A stretch of 64,000 nucleotides of DNA from Brevibacillus fulvus (GTDB lineage Bacteria; Bacillota; Bacilli; Brevibacillales; Brevibacillaceae). The notes beneath the pieces were generated by a model, which saw only the letters and a list, made by a program, of their open reading frames with translations, was not told where the DNA came from and did not search any database. Location of the stretch: the NCBI RefSeq assembly GCF_016908525.1, contig NZ_JAFBEB010000012.1, positions 57,222-121,221 of the forward strand, written 5' to 3'. The position numbers were made by a program, and so were the translations under genes. Of the stretch, positions 27,045-36,239 are shown one piece after another. How positions within the stretch are numbered: the stretch's first letter is position 1; every line of letters starts with the position of its first letter.

Positions 27045-28190
27045 CTATACTTTCAACGGAATTTGAAAGATAACTTTTGTTCCCTCTCCAGGCATCGAGT
27101 GAATATCCATTTTACCGTCCAGCAGCTTGCAGCGCTCTTTCATCCCGAGAAGCCCGAAGGAACCAACGTTGATCTGCTGCTCCTGCTTGAAGCCGACACC
27201 GTCATCCTTGACGACCAGCACAACCGCTTCGCCAGTAAATTCCACTTTCACCTGCACAAAATTCGCCTTTGCATGTTTATGCACATTATTTAAACACTCT
27301 TGAATCAAGCGAAAAATTCCCGCCTTGACGGAGCTATCCATATTGTACTGGCTCTCTTTGCCAAAAACCACCAGATCAATATTGATTTTTGTCCGTTCTT
27401 CGATCGTTTGGATATATTTCTGCAACGTGGGGATCAGTCCCAAATCGTCGAGCGCCATGGGCCGCAAATCAAAAATAATTTGACGAACATCGGAGAGACT
27501 GTAGCGGATCATCTCTTTCAGCTCACGCAATTCCATCTCCGCCTCGAGTACCCGTTCATTTTGCAGCATTTTTTCCACAATTTCCGTCCGCAAAACAACG
27601 TTTGCCAGCGATTGGGCTGGACCATCATGAATCTCCCGAGCGACACGCTTGCGTTCTTCTTCTTGCGCCTGAATTATTTTTAACCCCATTAAATAATGCT
27701 GTTTGGCAGCTTCAATGGCTTGATCCACCTGACTCAAATCCCCGGTCAAGTAACCAAGTACCACCCCAATTTGTGTCATCAAACTTTCCGCTCGTTCGAT
27801 CGTTTCATGCAGATTGCGCAACCGGCGCTCCAGATCATCCCGCCGTCTGCGCAAGTTGTTTTCCCGTTCCCGATAGATGGACAGCTCCACTTGAAACTGG
27901 TTGGCTTCTTCGTAAGCAACCCGGATATCGTCTTCCGTGTAATCGTGAAAATTACGGCTGACCATTACCAGTTTCTGGCGTGCCTTTCGATAATTCAATT
28001 CCAATTCATCCACACGATTGATCACATCCGCTAATTGCAGCCGGACTTCATATAACTCAGAATTTATGGAATGTCCTTCTCGCCTGGCGTGCTCGGCAAT
28101 CTCAAAAATTTGCCGCTTGCTTGATTCCACCGTGGCGATTGTCTTCTTGATTACCCCTTCAAGCAAATTCACATCAAGTCCCGCGTCCAT
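27045..28190 (-). CDS. degS: DegS sensor histidine kinase
   Basis: A 381-residue cytoplasmic histidine kinase without membrane segments. A long N-terminal coiled coil (residues about 20-180) is typical of DegS, followed by the HisKA_3 box REIHDGPAQSLANVVLRTEIVEK, whose His is the phosphorylation site, and a C-terminal ATPase domain with NNVHKHA and DDGVGF. The ATG has GGGAGGG upstream. It overlaps the preceding deacetylase gene by 17 bases, so expression is coupled. Confidence 0.94.
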   Translation of the reverse strand: MDAGLDVNLLEGVIKKTIATVESSKRQIFEIAEHARREGHSINSELYEVRLQLADVINRVDELELNYRKARQKLVMVSRNFHDYTEDDIRVAYEEANQFQVELSIYRERENNLRRRRDDLERRLRNLHETIERAESLMTQIGVVLGYLTGDLSQVDQAIEAAKQHYLMGLKIIQAQEEERKRVAREIHDGPAQSLANVVLRTEIVEKMLQNERVLEAEMELRELKEMIRYSLSDVRQIIFDLRPMALDDLGLIPTLQKYIQTIEERTKINIDLVVFGKESQYNMDSSVKAGIFRLIQECLNNVHKHAKANFVQVKVEFTGEAVVLVVKDDGVGFKQEQQINVGSFGLLGMKERCKLLDGKMDIHSMPGEGTKVIFQIPLKV

Positions 28191-29217
28191 GATCGCCCTC
28201 CCTCAAGCTATCTCTGGCTTTCGCGAATAATTCCCGCAGCTTCCCGGCGTCAATCTCACGCAAGCCAACATCGAAGCGCGGAATGCTGAATGGATCAACT
28301 CCCGGTTTCACGACAGCGGGGTGGGAGTTAAACACATACTCATAACCAGCTTGTTTTGCCGTTTCAATGACGACCTCATTGGTAAACCCGAAAGGCAGCG
28401 AAATGGTCTGAATCCGTTCACCCAGCAAATCGCCCAGCCCGATCCGCGACATCAAGAAATCGACATACAAACGATCTCGATACTCCTGTGTGTCCTCTAA
28501 TCGTCCCAAATCTTCCAAGTAGACAGGCGCCGTCTCGGGTCCCAACTCCCCCCACTCGTTTTTCGCTTCTTGTCCGTGCAAACTGTACGTGTGCGAGCCA
28601 AACTCAGCCAGGCCCGAAGCTCGCATCTCCTGAATTTCCTGATAAGTAAGCGGCGGTGTCACGTTTGGCCGCTTTCGCTCGGAGCTATCTTTGAGCCGAC
28701 CTGTAATCAAAAAATTTACCGACGGAAACTGATATTGCTTGAGAATAGGAAAGGCTTCTGTATAGTAGCTTTCGTAACCATCATCGAAGGTGATCAAAAC
28801 CGCGTTGTCGACAGGACTTACCCCTGTTTGCACAAATTGCACAAACTGCGTCAAACTGATCGGATGCAGATCGTTCTCCTTCAGAAATTGCATATGCGCT
28901 GCAAAGCCTTCCGGTGTGATCACATATGGTTGATCCGACTGATCGGTTACATGATGGTACATCAAGACGACAACTTGATTCTCATACCAAGTCTGTTTGG
29001 CAACCGGCTTCGCCGATTGCGGCTCGGCAGCGGCCGTCGGTTGCACCGTATCCTCGCGCTTCCCTTGCTGCGTCTGCTCTTTAGACGTATTTTCCTGCGC
29101 AAAATGTTGCAGTTCAGCCGCATTTTTTTCAGATTTTGTGGCTATCCCAACGCCACCGGCAATTACCAGTGCCAATGTTACCAAAAAGGTGAAGAGGAAT
29201 AAAATCCTTTTGTTCAA
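28174..29217 (-). CDS. Secreted or membrane-anchored polysaccharide deacetylase
   Basis: A 347-residue protein with an N-terminal membrane anchor (ILFLFTFLVTLALVIAGGVG), a Ser/Thr/Gln-rich linker and a NodB-homology carbohydrate esterase 4 domain. Motifs seen are VVLMYHHVTD and LITFDDGYESYYTEA (metal/catalytic Asp), then FGSHTYSLH, which carries the metal-binding His. It should deacetylate a cell-wall or exopolysaccharide on the outside face. The overlap with degS places it in the same transcript. Confidence 0.88.
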   Translation of the reverse strand: MNKRILFLFTFLVTLALVIAGGVGIATKSEKNAAELQHFAQENTSKEQTQQGKREDTVQPTAAAEPQSAKPVAKQTWYENQVVVLMYHHVTDQSDQPYVITPEGFAAHMQFLKENDLHPISLTQFVQFVQTGVSPVDNAVLITFDDGYESYYTEAFPILKQYQFPSVNFLITGRLKDSSERKRPNVTPPLTYQEIQEMRASGLAEFGSHTYSLHGQEAKNEWGELGPETAPVYLEDLGRLEDTQEYRDRLYVDFLMSRIGLGDLLGERIQTISLPFGFTNEVVIETAKQAGYEYVFNSHPAVVKPGVDPFSIPRFDVGLREIDAGKLRELFAKARDSLREGDHGRGT

Positions 29218-29362
29218 CAGTTACGCCCCTTTGATGCAGACAAGTGCTTTTTTACCTAAGATACACTTTTCGACAATTCCGAGCCAATTCCTTTATATTG
29301 CTGCTGGGAAATCAGGTAAATAGCGACATACCGCCGATGGCGACCGCATATCTTTTTACAGG

Positions 29363-29396
29363 AAATAAAAAAAAGCCTGGCGTTTTACCAGGCTTT
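29363..29396 (-). terminator. Terminator after metK
   Basis: On the minus strand AAAGCCTGG, loop TAAAACG and CCAGGCTTT are followed by eight T residues: a strong intrinsic terminator directly after metK. Confidence 0.88.
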
Positions 29397-29412
29397 CTTG
29401 TCTGCTGAACGA

Positions 29413-30621
29413 TTAAGCCAAACTGGCCGCTTCCTGTTTCAAAACTTCCGCTTTGTCCGTACGTTCCCAAGGCACGTTCAGATCGTTGCGGCCAAAGTGA
29501 CCGTAAGCAGCTGTCTGTTTGTAGATCGGACGGCGCAAATCGAGCTGTTTGATAATTCCTGCCGGGCGCAGGTCAAAATGTTTCCGAATCAAGCCAACCA
29601 ATACTTCTTCCGAAACTTTGCCAGTGCCAAACGTATCGACACTGATCGATACAGGCTGCGCCACACCGATTGCATAGGCTACCTGTACTTCGCATTTATC
29701 GGCCAATCCTGCTGCGACAATATTTTTCGCTACATAGCGGGCTGCATATGCGCCGGAACGGTCAACTTTCGTCGGATCTTTACCGGAGAAAGCTCCGCCG
29801 CCGTGACGCGCATAACCGCCATACGTATCTACGATAATTTTGCGTCCGGTCAAACCGGCATCCCCTTGAGGGCCGCCAATGACAAAACGACCGGTTGGGT
29901 TGATGAAATATTTGGTTTGTTCGTCAAGGAATTGCGCAGGCACCACCGGTTTGATCACATGCTCCAGCAAGTCGGCTTTGATTTGCTCCAGGCTCGTTTC
30001 CGGTGAATGTTGCGTCGAGATAACGATGGTATCGATGCGTACCGGTTTGTCGCCGTCATATTCAACGGTCACTTGCGTTTTTCCGTCGGGACGCAAATAT
30101 TCGAGCGTACCGTTTTTGCGCACTTCGGTCAGACGACGAGCCAATTGGTGCGCCATGCTGATCGGCAACGGCATCAACTCCGGCGTTTCGTTGCAGGCAA
30201 AACCAAACATCAAGCCTTGGTCACCGGCACCGATCGCTTCGATTTCCTCATCAGTCATTTGACCTTCTCTTGCTTCCAGCGCTTGGTCAACGCCCAGCGC
30301 AATATCAGCCGATTGTTCGCCAATCGCCGTGATTACACCGCATGTATCGGCATCAAAGCCGAATTTCGCGCGATCGTAACCGATTTCGCGAATCGTATCG
30401 CGAACCAGTTTTTGAATATCTACATAAGTATTTGTGGTAATTTCGCCGGCAACGAGCACCAAACCGGTCGTTACGGACGTTTCACAAGCTACGCGGGCAT
30501 TTGGATCTTTTGCCAAAATGGCATCGAGAACTGAATCTGAAATTTGGTCGCAAATCTTGTCGGGATGTCCTTCTGTTACGGATTCCGAAGTAAACAAACG
30601 ACGGCCTTTTTGTAACGTCAT
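29413..30621 (-). CDS. metK: S-adenosylmethionine synthetase
   Basis: A 402-residue MetK. It starts at the ATG at 30619-30621 behind AAAGGAGG. Hallmarks are [20 protein letters not shown] (methionine/ATP site), [12 protein letters not shown] (hexapeptide-type loop) and [16 protein letters not shown] (the glycine-rich metal and phosphate loop). It makes SAM from methionine and ATP. An S-box riboswitch and terminator lie in the leader, giving feedback by SAM. Confidence 0.97.
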   Translation of the reverse strand: MTLQKGRRLFTSESVTEGHPDKICDQISDSVLDAILAKDPNARVACETSVTTGLVLVAGEITTNTYVDIQKLVRDTIREIGYDRAKFGFDADTCGVITAIGEQSADIALGVDQALEAREGQMTDEEIEAIGAGDQGLMFGFACNETPELMPLPISMAHQLARRLTEVRKNGTLEYLRPDGKTQVTVEYDGDKPVRIDTIVISTQHSPETSLEQIKADLLEHVIKPVVPAQFLDEQTKYFINPTGRFVIGGPQGDAGLTGRKIIVDTYGGYARHGGGAFSGKDPTKVDRSGAYAARYVAKNIVAAGLADKCEVQVAYAIGVAQPVSISVDTFGTGKVSEEVLVGLIRKHFDLRPAGIIKQLDLRRPIYKQTAAYGHFGRNDLNVPWERTDKAEVLKQEAASLA

Positions 30622-30687
30622 CTTTCTGCCTCCTTTTAAATCACCATAAGGATAGTTTGCTAGCCGAAGCAGGTTTCTATCACAATC

Positions 30688-30723
30688 AAAAAATAAACCT
30701 TTTCCCACCATTTGAGGAAAAGG
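30688..30723 (-). terminator. Riboswitch-controlled terminator before metK
   Basis: On the minus strand CCTTTTCC, a ten-base loop and GGAAAAGG followed by TTTATTTTTT. It is the expression platform of the SAM riboswitch and lies between the aptamer and metK. Confidence 0.85.
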
Positions 30724-30746
30724 TGCTTTTTGTATGCGTTCCCCAA

Positions 30747-30850
30747 CCTCTTATCGGCCAGAATGGAGTTCCATTCTGCTGGTTAGCACCGCCCAAAACG
30801 GTTGCCGGGGTTCATCGGGCCAGTCCCTCCTCCTGCTCTGGATAAGAGTA
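30747..30850 (-). ncRNA. SAM-I (S-box) riboswitch aptamer
   Basis: The minus strand begins CTCTTATCCAGAGCAGG and ends GCCGATAAGAGG, giving the closing P1 helix. Inside are the invariant segments GAGGGACTGGCCCGATGAA, CCCGGCAACC and GGTGCTAACC. This is the canonical S-box that senses SAM and favours termination. Its position upstream of metK fits the known regulon. Confidence 0.95.
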
Positions 30851-30865
30851 TCCATTACGCAGTAT

Positions 30866-30894
30866 AGAATAGCGGTTTTTACCGGAAGTGTCAA
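30866..30894 (-). promoter_or_regulatory. Sigma-A promoter of metK leader
   Basis: On the minus strand TTGACA, 17 bases, then TATTCT. It lies about 20 bases upstream of the S-box aptamer, the expected position for the transcript start. Confidence 0.75.
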
Positions 30895-30902
30895 ATGTTT
30901 TC

Positions 30903-31355
30903 TTATTTTAATTCATATTTTCCGCGCACGATTACATAAGAAGGATTAGAGCCATCCATCAAGCGCAAACCCCGGGAATCGGAACGCGCAATCAGGAGCA
31001 AATGGTTAGGCGAAACAACCATTCCGCCTTTTAAATCGACTCCGCCCGTCAAATCGGTCAGACCGTCGCCGTTTTTTCCTTCCACCGCCAGGACAAGCCC
31101 GGTTCTGACGATAAACTCAGTCCCTTCAAACCCATACAAGGTTTTGCCTTTTTTCAATTCCACCACGGTGAGTGAACTGCCGCCGCTCCCGGCAGCTTCG
31201 GCAATTTTTTCGTCCACATAGCTTTTGGTAACGACCGGGTCATCGGCGGAGCCGGGGACTCCTGGTGCCCCCGCGCTGCTCGCCCACGCCTGGGAAGCGA
31301 AAACAATCGCAAAGACTGCGGCAACTGCTGATAGTAATTTACTTTTCTTGTTCAC
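30903..31355 (-). CDS. Small secreted protein of unknown function
   Basis: A protein of about 150 residues with a signal peptide (KKSKLLSAVAAVFAIVFASQAWA) and a mature part beginning with a Ser/Gly/Pro-rich stretch and DDPVVTKSYVDEKI. The C-terminal domain (VVELKKGKTLYGFEGTEFIVRTG...GRGLRLMDGS) looks like a compact beta-rich domain common in secreted proteins of Bacillales, without a known role. The GTG at 31353-31355 is preferred (GGAG six bases upstream) over the GTG at 31367. It lies 24 bases after the SLH subtilase gene and is probably co-transcribed with it. Confidence 0.7.
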   Translation of the reverse strand: MNKKSKLLSAVAAVFAIVFASQAWASSAGAPGVPGSADDPVVTKSYVDEKIAEAAGSGGSSLTVVELKKGKTLYGFEGTEFIVRTGLVLAVEGKNGDGLTDLTGGVDLKGGMVVSPNHLLLIARSDSRGLRLMDGSNPSYVIVRGKYELK

Positions 31356-31379
31356 CTTATGCTCCACTCCTCATGAATT

Positions 31380-33938
31380 TTACAAATGGTAAGCTTTCGC
31401 TAACAAGACGACCATTTCCCCCCGACGGGCATACTGGTTCGGTTTAAACACGGAGCCGTTTACCCCATGCAGCCAGCCTCGCGAAGTCAAGGCTTCGATT
31501 GCCGGCGATGCCCAATGGCCGGTCGAAACATCACGATAAGAGGAATAGCTGTGCTTATACATGAAAATGCTTTGCGCCCGCGCCACCATCAAGGCCATTT
31601 CCGCCCGGGTCAACGGCTGATCCGGTTTGATCGTGTTATTGGGGTATCCTTGCAAAATGCCCAACCGATACGCCGTCATCAAATCCGTATACGCCCAATG
31701 GGAGCGAGACAAATCCGCAAAGCGGCGACTTCCTGAGTATGGCGTGACCGACATGCCATTCGCTTTGATCGCCTTCATCAACATGGAAGCAAATTGTCCT
31801 CTGGTTACGGCGGCATCCGGGCGGAACGTAGCGTCAGCGAAACCTTTGACAACCCCTTTGGCGCTTAGCCGCGCAATTTCCGGACGAGCCCAGTGCGTGG
31901 CAATATCGCGGAATCCGTCGACCAATACCTGCTTGTTCACCACCAGCCGATACGGATCATATTTGATCGGATTCACACTGTTTAAGCGAATATAATATCT
32001 GCCTTTATTCAGACGGATACCGGCAACGGGTTGACCTGCATCGGACAGTTCCGCAACCCGGTTTTGCGTCAGGAGCGGCTTGGTGAAAGCTTGGCCGCTG
32101 TACAACGACAGACGGACTCCGGAAGAAACGGGAACCATCGGCGCTTGGATCAGCACATAGGAAGGCTTGTCGACATCAAAGTAGAACCAGTCATAGTCGG
32201 TTTGTTTGGGAAGCGTTCCCACCATCAGCGAACCGCTCAGCAAACGGGAGGCCGTCCGGCTGGTGTCATTCGGCTCATTCGTGTCCCGATATTCGGGCGT
32301 ATATGTCAAATTCATCTTGTATTCAGCGTTTACCGCGTTGCTCCAATATTCGGACAGCTGAATGAAATATTTGCCCGGCGTTACTTCTTCCACAGCGCGT
32401 TCGGTCGGATCGGAGCGGGTGCCGCTGTCATGAATGTCCCAGCCGGAGTCTTGCCGGCGAACCTTCAATTCCAGGTCAATCCGGTTGGTATCGGCGGTGA
32501 CACTGACCGCAAGCCGGCCGTTTTGCCTTACATAATAGGAAAACCAGTCCGTGTCTCCTTCCTCATGAAAATTGCCGACGACGTTTATTTGATTGCCCAC
32601 CAACGGTCTGGCCGTCAAGGCGTCATTGTTGCGTTCATAACTGTCCGGATCTATGGAGAACTTGCTGGTCAGCAGGTAAATAAAATTATTGACGCCCCCG
32701 CTCCGCTGCAGTTTTATGTACATTCTCCCTTGCTTTGCCGGAACGATCAGCGTATCGCCGTTCCCAACATAGTAGGTAACCGGCTGCTTGTTCGCCGGAT
32801 AAAAGGTTGCGGCCATCGCTGAGATCGATGAAGACGTCAGCGAGGCGGTAAAGGTCACTTTGCCGTCATATGGCACATCCATATAGTACCAGTCGATCGG
32901 ATCAGCCGGGCTTAGCTGTGCCCGAATCTGGGATTCGATCGGAAAAGGCTTGGAGCCATATTGACTGTTATTTGGTTCGCCGCTGTCCGCCGCCAATTTG
33001 CTGCGAACGGCTTTCCCCACATCCAGCAGGCCATACCCTGTTTTCCGATCCCAACCGGGCGCCTCCAAATCGGCGGCTGTCTGATACAGCAGCTGCCGCA
33101 CCTCTACCGCCGTCATTTTGGGGTTGCGAGCCCATACCAGCGCTGCCGCTCCCGCTACCTGGGGAGCCGCTGCCGAGGTACCGGAAAAATATCCGTAGCC
33201 TCCCCCCAACTTGGTCGTATAAATATTCGAACCAGGGGCCAGCAAATTCAATTCCGGACCATAATTCGACTGGTAAATGGGCTGATTGCCGCTGCCGAGC
33301 GCTCCGACCGCTACGACGGTTGGATAAGCAGCCGGATATGCGACCCGGTTCCCTTCGTTTCCTGTGGAAGCCACCAGCAGGACACCGCGCGCTTCCGCCC
33401 GTTTTACCGCCGCCTCCAGCCTTTTGGAATACGAGTTGCTCTCCAGGGACATCAATATAATTTTAGCGCCGCGGTTGACAGCAAGCTCAATCCCCTGGCT
33501 GATCAGGTCCACATTGTCGGCGGAACCGTTTTTGTCGATGACTTTAATCGGCAAAATTTTGGCGTTCCACAATACGCCGGCAACCCCAATCTGATTGTTG
33601 CCTTTGGCCGCCAATATACCGGCAACGCTGGTGCCGTGCCCTTCGTCATCCTGGGCGGAACGGCCGGGGTTGACCAGATTGATGCCGGGCAGCAAATTTC
33701 CCTTAAGGTCGGGATGATTGTAATCGACCCCGGAATCAAGCACAGCGATGGTTATGCCCGTATTGCCCTTTACATAGCTCCAGGCAGCATCTGCCCGAAT
33801 GCGTTTTAGATAGGATTGATTCGGATAATAATGATCGTTGGCGCTCACAGCAGCCTCTGCCTGTTGACAAACAGCCATTACGAAAGGAAGTATCAGTACG
33901 GTTAGCAGAATGACGGAAAAAGGTTTAACGATTTTCAT
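31380..33938 (-). CDS. SLH-anchored subtilisin-like serine protease
   Basis: An 852-residue S8 peptidase with signal peptide (residues 1-29). The catalytic triad is D68 (LDSGVDYNHPDLKG), H101 (EGHGTSVAG) and S255 (SGTSAAAPQVAG). After the catalytic domain come two or three beta-rich pre-peptidase C-terminal-like domains containing DSYERNNDALTA and DTNEPNDTSRTA signatures, then three S-layer homology repeats at about residues 670-852 (HWARPEI, HWAYTDL and HWASPAI). The protein is therefore exported and held on the wall by SLH binding to secondary wall polymer. The neighbouring SLAP genes suggest a shared role in surface-layer biology. Confidence 0.94.
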   Translation of the reverse strand: MKIVKPFSVILLTVLILPFVMAVCQQAEAAVSANDHYYPNQSYLKRIRADAAWSYVKGNTGITIAVLDSGVDYNHPDLKGNLLPGINLVNPGRSAQDDEGHGTSVAGILAAKGNNQIGVAGVLWNAKILPIKVIDKNGSADNVDLISQGIELAVNRGAKIILMSLESNSYSKRLEAAVKRAEARGVLLVASTGNEGNRVAYPAAYPTVVAVGALGSGNQPIYQSNYGPELNLLAPGSNIYTTKLGGGYGYFSGTSAAAPQVAGAAALVWARNPKMTAVEVRQLLYQTAADLEAPGWDRKTGYGLLDVGKAVRSKLAADSGEPNNSQYGSKPFPIESQIRAQLSPADPIDWYYMDVPYDGKVTFTASLTSSSISAMAATFYPANKQPVTYYVGNGDTLIVPAKQGRMYIKLQRSGGVNNFIYLLTSKFSIDPDSYERNNDALTARPLVGNQINVVGNFHEEGDTDWFSYYVRQNGRLAVSVTADTNRIDLELKVRRQDSGWDIHDSGTRSDPTERAVEEVTPGKYFIQLSEYWSNAVNAEYKMNLTYTPEYRDTNEPNDTSRTASRLLSGSLMVGTLPKQTDYDWFYFDVDKPSYVLIQAPMVPVSSGVRLSLYSGQAFTKPLLTQNRVAELSDAGQPVAGIRLNKGRYYIRLNSVNPIKYDPYRLVVNKQVLVDGFRDIATHWARPEIARLSAKGVVKGFADATFRPDAAVTRGQFASMLMKAIKANGMSVTPYSGSRRFADLSRSHWAYTDLMTAYRLGILQGYPNNTIKPDQPLTRAEMALMVARAQSIFMYKHSYSSYRDVSTGHWASPAIEALTSRGWLHGVNGSVFKPNQYARRGEMVVLLAKAYHL

Positions 33939-34066
33939 AAAATTCTTCCTTCCTTTTCCTCCCCCTCATCGGTCAGAAAGAAATCGATCTTTTTTAGTGT
34001 AGCACAATCGGTTTCAAGAACGTAGTGCCACCAGAAAAAACCTCTTCGACAACCGAGAAAGCAAGA

Positions 34067-34104
34067 CATCCCCCAGCGTCTATTCTATAAGACGTCGGAG
34101 GATG
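34067..34104 (-). terminator. Hairpin after the SLAP gene cluster
   Basis: On the minus strand CATCCTCCGACGTC and GACGCTGGGGGATG pair with two mismatched positions. The following T-tract is poor (GTCTTGCTTTCT), so termination may be weak. Confidence 0.4.
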
Positions 34105-34124
34105 CCCATTTCGTTACGCATTTT

Positions 34125-35105
34125 TTATTGAATCAAGCCTTTTGATCCCTTGGCAAACACATCTCTGGCGATGCTTTTTACTTCCGGAACGACAGCTATG
34201 CACTCAGCCGGATCGACATTCGGGTCCTTCAAGGATTTCTCCGGAATGTGGAAGCTCCATATTTTGTGACCCTTTGCGGAGACTCGCATATTTCGCAAGC
34301 CAAAGCGGACGCGGGCCACTTCCGCACCATTTTTATGTTTCACCACCAACGGTACTTCCGTAAAGCTGATTCCTTGATCAAACCCGTTGCGGAACAGGAC
34401 AACCACTCTCAGTCCGCCTGCTTCCGCCGCTTTGATATCCAGAACTTTGACGATCACATTGTCGGTAACCGGTTCTTGGTGGACCAGCTTGTTGTATTGA
34501 GCCAGTTCCTGTTCCGTCAAACCGTCCGCCCGGTTGGCCGGTCTCAAGCCAGTCGGCCGTTTTCTCGCACTCGGTTCGCAGACGATGCGAAGCTCCACAT
34601 CAGGGTCTGGCACTTTCAGAAAATCGTTCCAATGGAACAAAAACTCGCAAGGGCGGCTGGAAAAATCGCCAATTTCCCCAAATGACAACATATCAAATGT
34701 TTTTCTGGCCACGATATCGCCATCCGGCGTGACCAGCGTCAGCGGCAGTTTGTTGATCAAAATATCGTGATCGGTTGCATTGCGAATAAAGGTCAACACC
34801 AAATACCCGTCTTCCAGCGGGTTAGCATAGAACGGTATAATGCCAACCTCGTCGCGAACAACCGGAGGCAGTTGCTCATAAATATAGGTGAGCAGCTCCG
34901 CTTCCATCTCATCGAGCTTGCTTCCCCACGGACCGTGCAAGGTCAGGAACAGTTCTTTCGAAGCGACGCGATTGGCCGATTGCTCCGGACTCTCGATCCC
35001 CGACAATCCGAGGTACGTCTCGTTGCCCATGTATTCATGTATTTCCTCGCGCACTTGCGCCAGGCTTTCCTTTGAACCAAACCAATTTTCCAACAACCAA
35101 CTCAT
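34125..35105 (-). CDS. Accessory Sec system S-layer assembly (SLAP) protein, copy 3
   Basis: A protein of about 326 residues starting at the ATG at 35103-35105 behind GGAGG. It has two copies of the SLAP duplicated domain, each ending with a surface-directed SRPCEFLFHWNDF- or KIWSFHIP-type motif, and VLVTFIRNATDH / VVVLFRNGFDQ strands that align with the two upstream paralogues. No signal peptide is visible, so it is probably cytoplasmic. In Bacillus the family (SlaP/SlaQ-type) assists SecA2-dependent export of S-layer proteins. It is the last of three tandem paralogues. Confidence 0.78.
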   Translation of the reverse strand: MSWLLENWFGSKESLAQVREEIHEYMGNETYLGLSGIESPEQSANRVASKELFLTLHGPWGSKLDEMEAELLTYIYEQLPPVVRDEVGIIPFYANPLEDGYLVLTFIRNATDHDILINKLPLTLVTPDGDIVARKTFDMLSFGEIGDFSSRPCEFLFHWNDFLKVPDPDVELRIVCEPSARKRPTGLRPANRADGLTEQELAQYNKLVHQEPVTDNVIVKVLDIKAAEAGGLRVVVLFRNGFDQGISFTEVPLVVKHKNGAEVARVRFGLRNMRVSAKGHKIWSFHIPEKSLKDPNVDPAECIAVVPEVKSIARDVFAKGSKGLIQ

Positions 35106-35195
35106 CCAAATACCTCCTATTTCAGAAAACCGCCCCCGCTGCAGCCGCCAAGTACAACCGAGCGGGAGGATCAACCATCTCTGTCAAGCCATCGC

Positions 35196-36143
35196 TTACT
35201 CAGACACTTCCGCATGGCAGGCGCTTAGATCGGCATCCGCCTTTTTCACCATCTCCGGCGGAAAAACAACCAGCCACGGACGGGATGTGCCGGGCAACAC
35301 CCGGATATGCGTCGTATCCATAATCCCCGAGACGACGGTATCCCCTTGCGCATCTTTCAGGCGCAAACGCAATTTGTTCGGTTTGTAGATTTTGCGCATT
35401 CCATTGCGAAACAGCAGGCCAACAACCAGTTCACCCTTTTCCGTCTTCCCGGTGTAAAAGCTGTGGAAATCGACTGTCCCCGCAGGAATCACCGGCAGAC
35501 TTTTCGCCAACTCCTCCAAATGGTCCTTCTGTTTCTCCGTCATCCGCTCTTCCATTTCCGGGTCCAAATCCAGATGACTCGGCCAGACATGTTTGCCAAA
35601 CTTCAGCAATACCTGCCAGCGTTTGAAGGAGAAATTGTCATGGAGAAAACTGTCTTGCGGGAAAAAGACTTCCCACGGCCGACTGTGATAAGGCGGGATC
35701 GAACCAAGCTCTTCTAGGTTAAACTGATGGCGGGCAAATGGCTTGTTATCTAAATGGATCGACAACCCCACATTTTTAAATTTGGCCGGAAAGGCAGAGG
35801 CATTGCGGAAAAACATCGCCACCGTCACGCCGCCTTCCTGCGGAATGAGGCTGAATCCGGCCACCCCTACGGTACCTTCAATCATCGCTGGCAGCTCAGC
35901 CTGCAAAAAGCGAAGCGTATATTTTTTTTCAGCGTCCAGGTGCTGCTCCCAGGCCGGATGAAGCGATAACTCGGTTGTCACCTTCCGTAACGATTTGTTC
36001 GCTGTTTGTTTTTGTGCAGTTGTTCCTTCCAGTTCCATTTGGCTTTCTTCCAGTTTTTCCGTTTCCACGGTCGATTGCTCCTGGATTTCTTGCTTCAATT
36101 CTTGTTTGTCCTTGTTTATCCAATTTCGTAAAAAGGAAAACAC
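35196..36143 (-). CDS. Accessory Sec system S-layer assembly (SLAP) protein, copy 2
   Basis: A protein of about 315 residues. A GTG at 36141-36143 with GGGG eight bases upstream gives an N-terminus (FSFLRNWINKDKQELKQEI) that aligns with the start of copy 1; an open frame extends to 36215 but lacks a site. After a Gln/Glu-rich linker come two SLAP domains, LHPAWEQHLDAEKKYTLRF... ending PWEVFFP and a second ending SRPWLVVFPPEMV. It probably helps secretion of SLH/S-layer proteins with SecA2; secA2 is not in this window. Confidence 0.78.
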   Translation of the reverse strand: MFSFLRNWINKDKQELKQEIQEQSTVETEKLEESQMELEGTTAQKQTANKSLRKVTTELSLHPAWEQHLDAEKKYTLRFLQAELPAMIEGTVGVAGFSLIPQEGGVTVAMFFRNASAFPAKFKNVGLSIHLDNKPFARHQFNLEELGSIPPYHSRPWEVFFPQDSFLHDNFSFKRWQVLLKFGKHVWPSHLDLDPEMEERMTEKQKDHLEELAKSLPVIPAGTVDFHSFYTGKTEKGELVVGLLFRNGMRKIYKPNKLRLRLKDAQGDTVVSGIMDTTHIRVLPGTSRPWLVVFPPEMVKKADADLSACHAEVSE

Positions 36144-36239
36144 GACAGAACCCCCTTCCATCGAGGCGCTTGCGCCTTCTTTTCTCATCATAGGTGTTTC
36201 TTTCATTAGGGTCAAACAGGCTACCCCGCCAAACCGGCA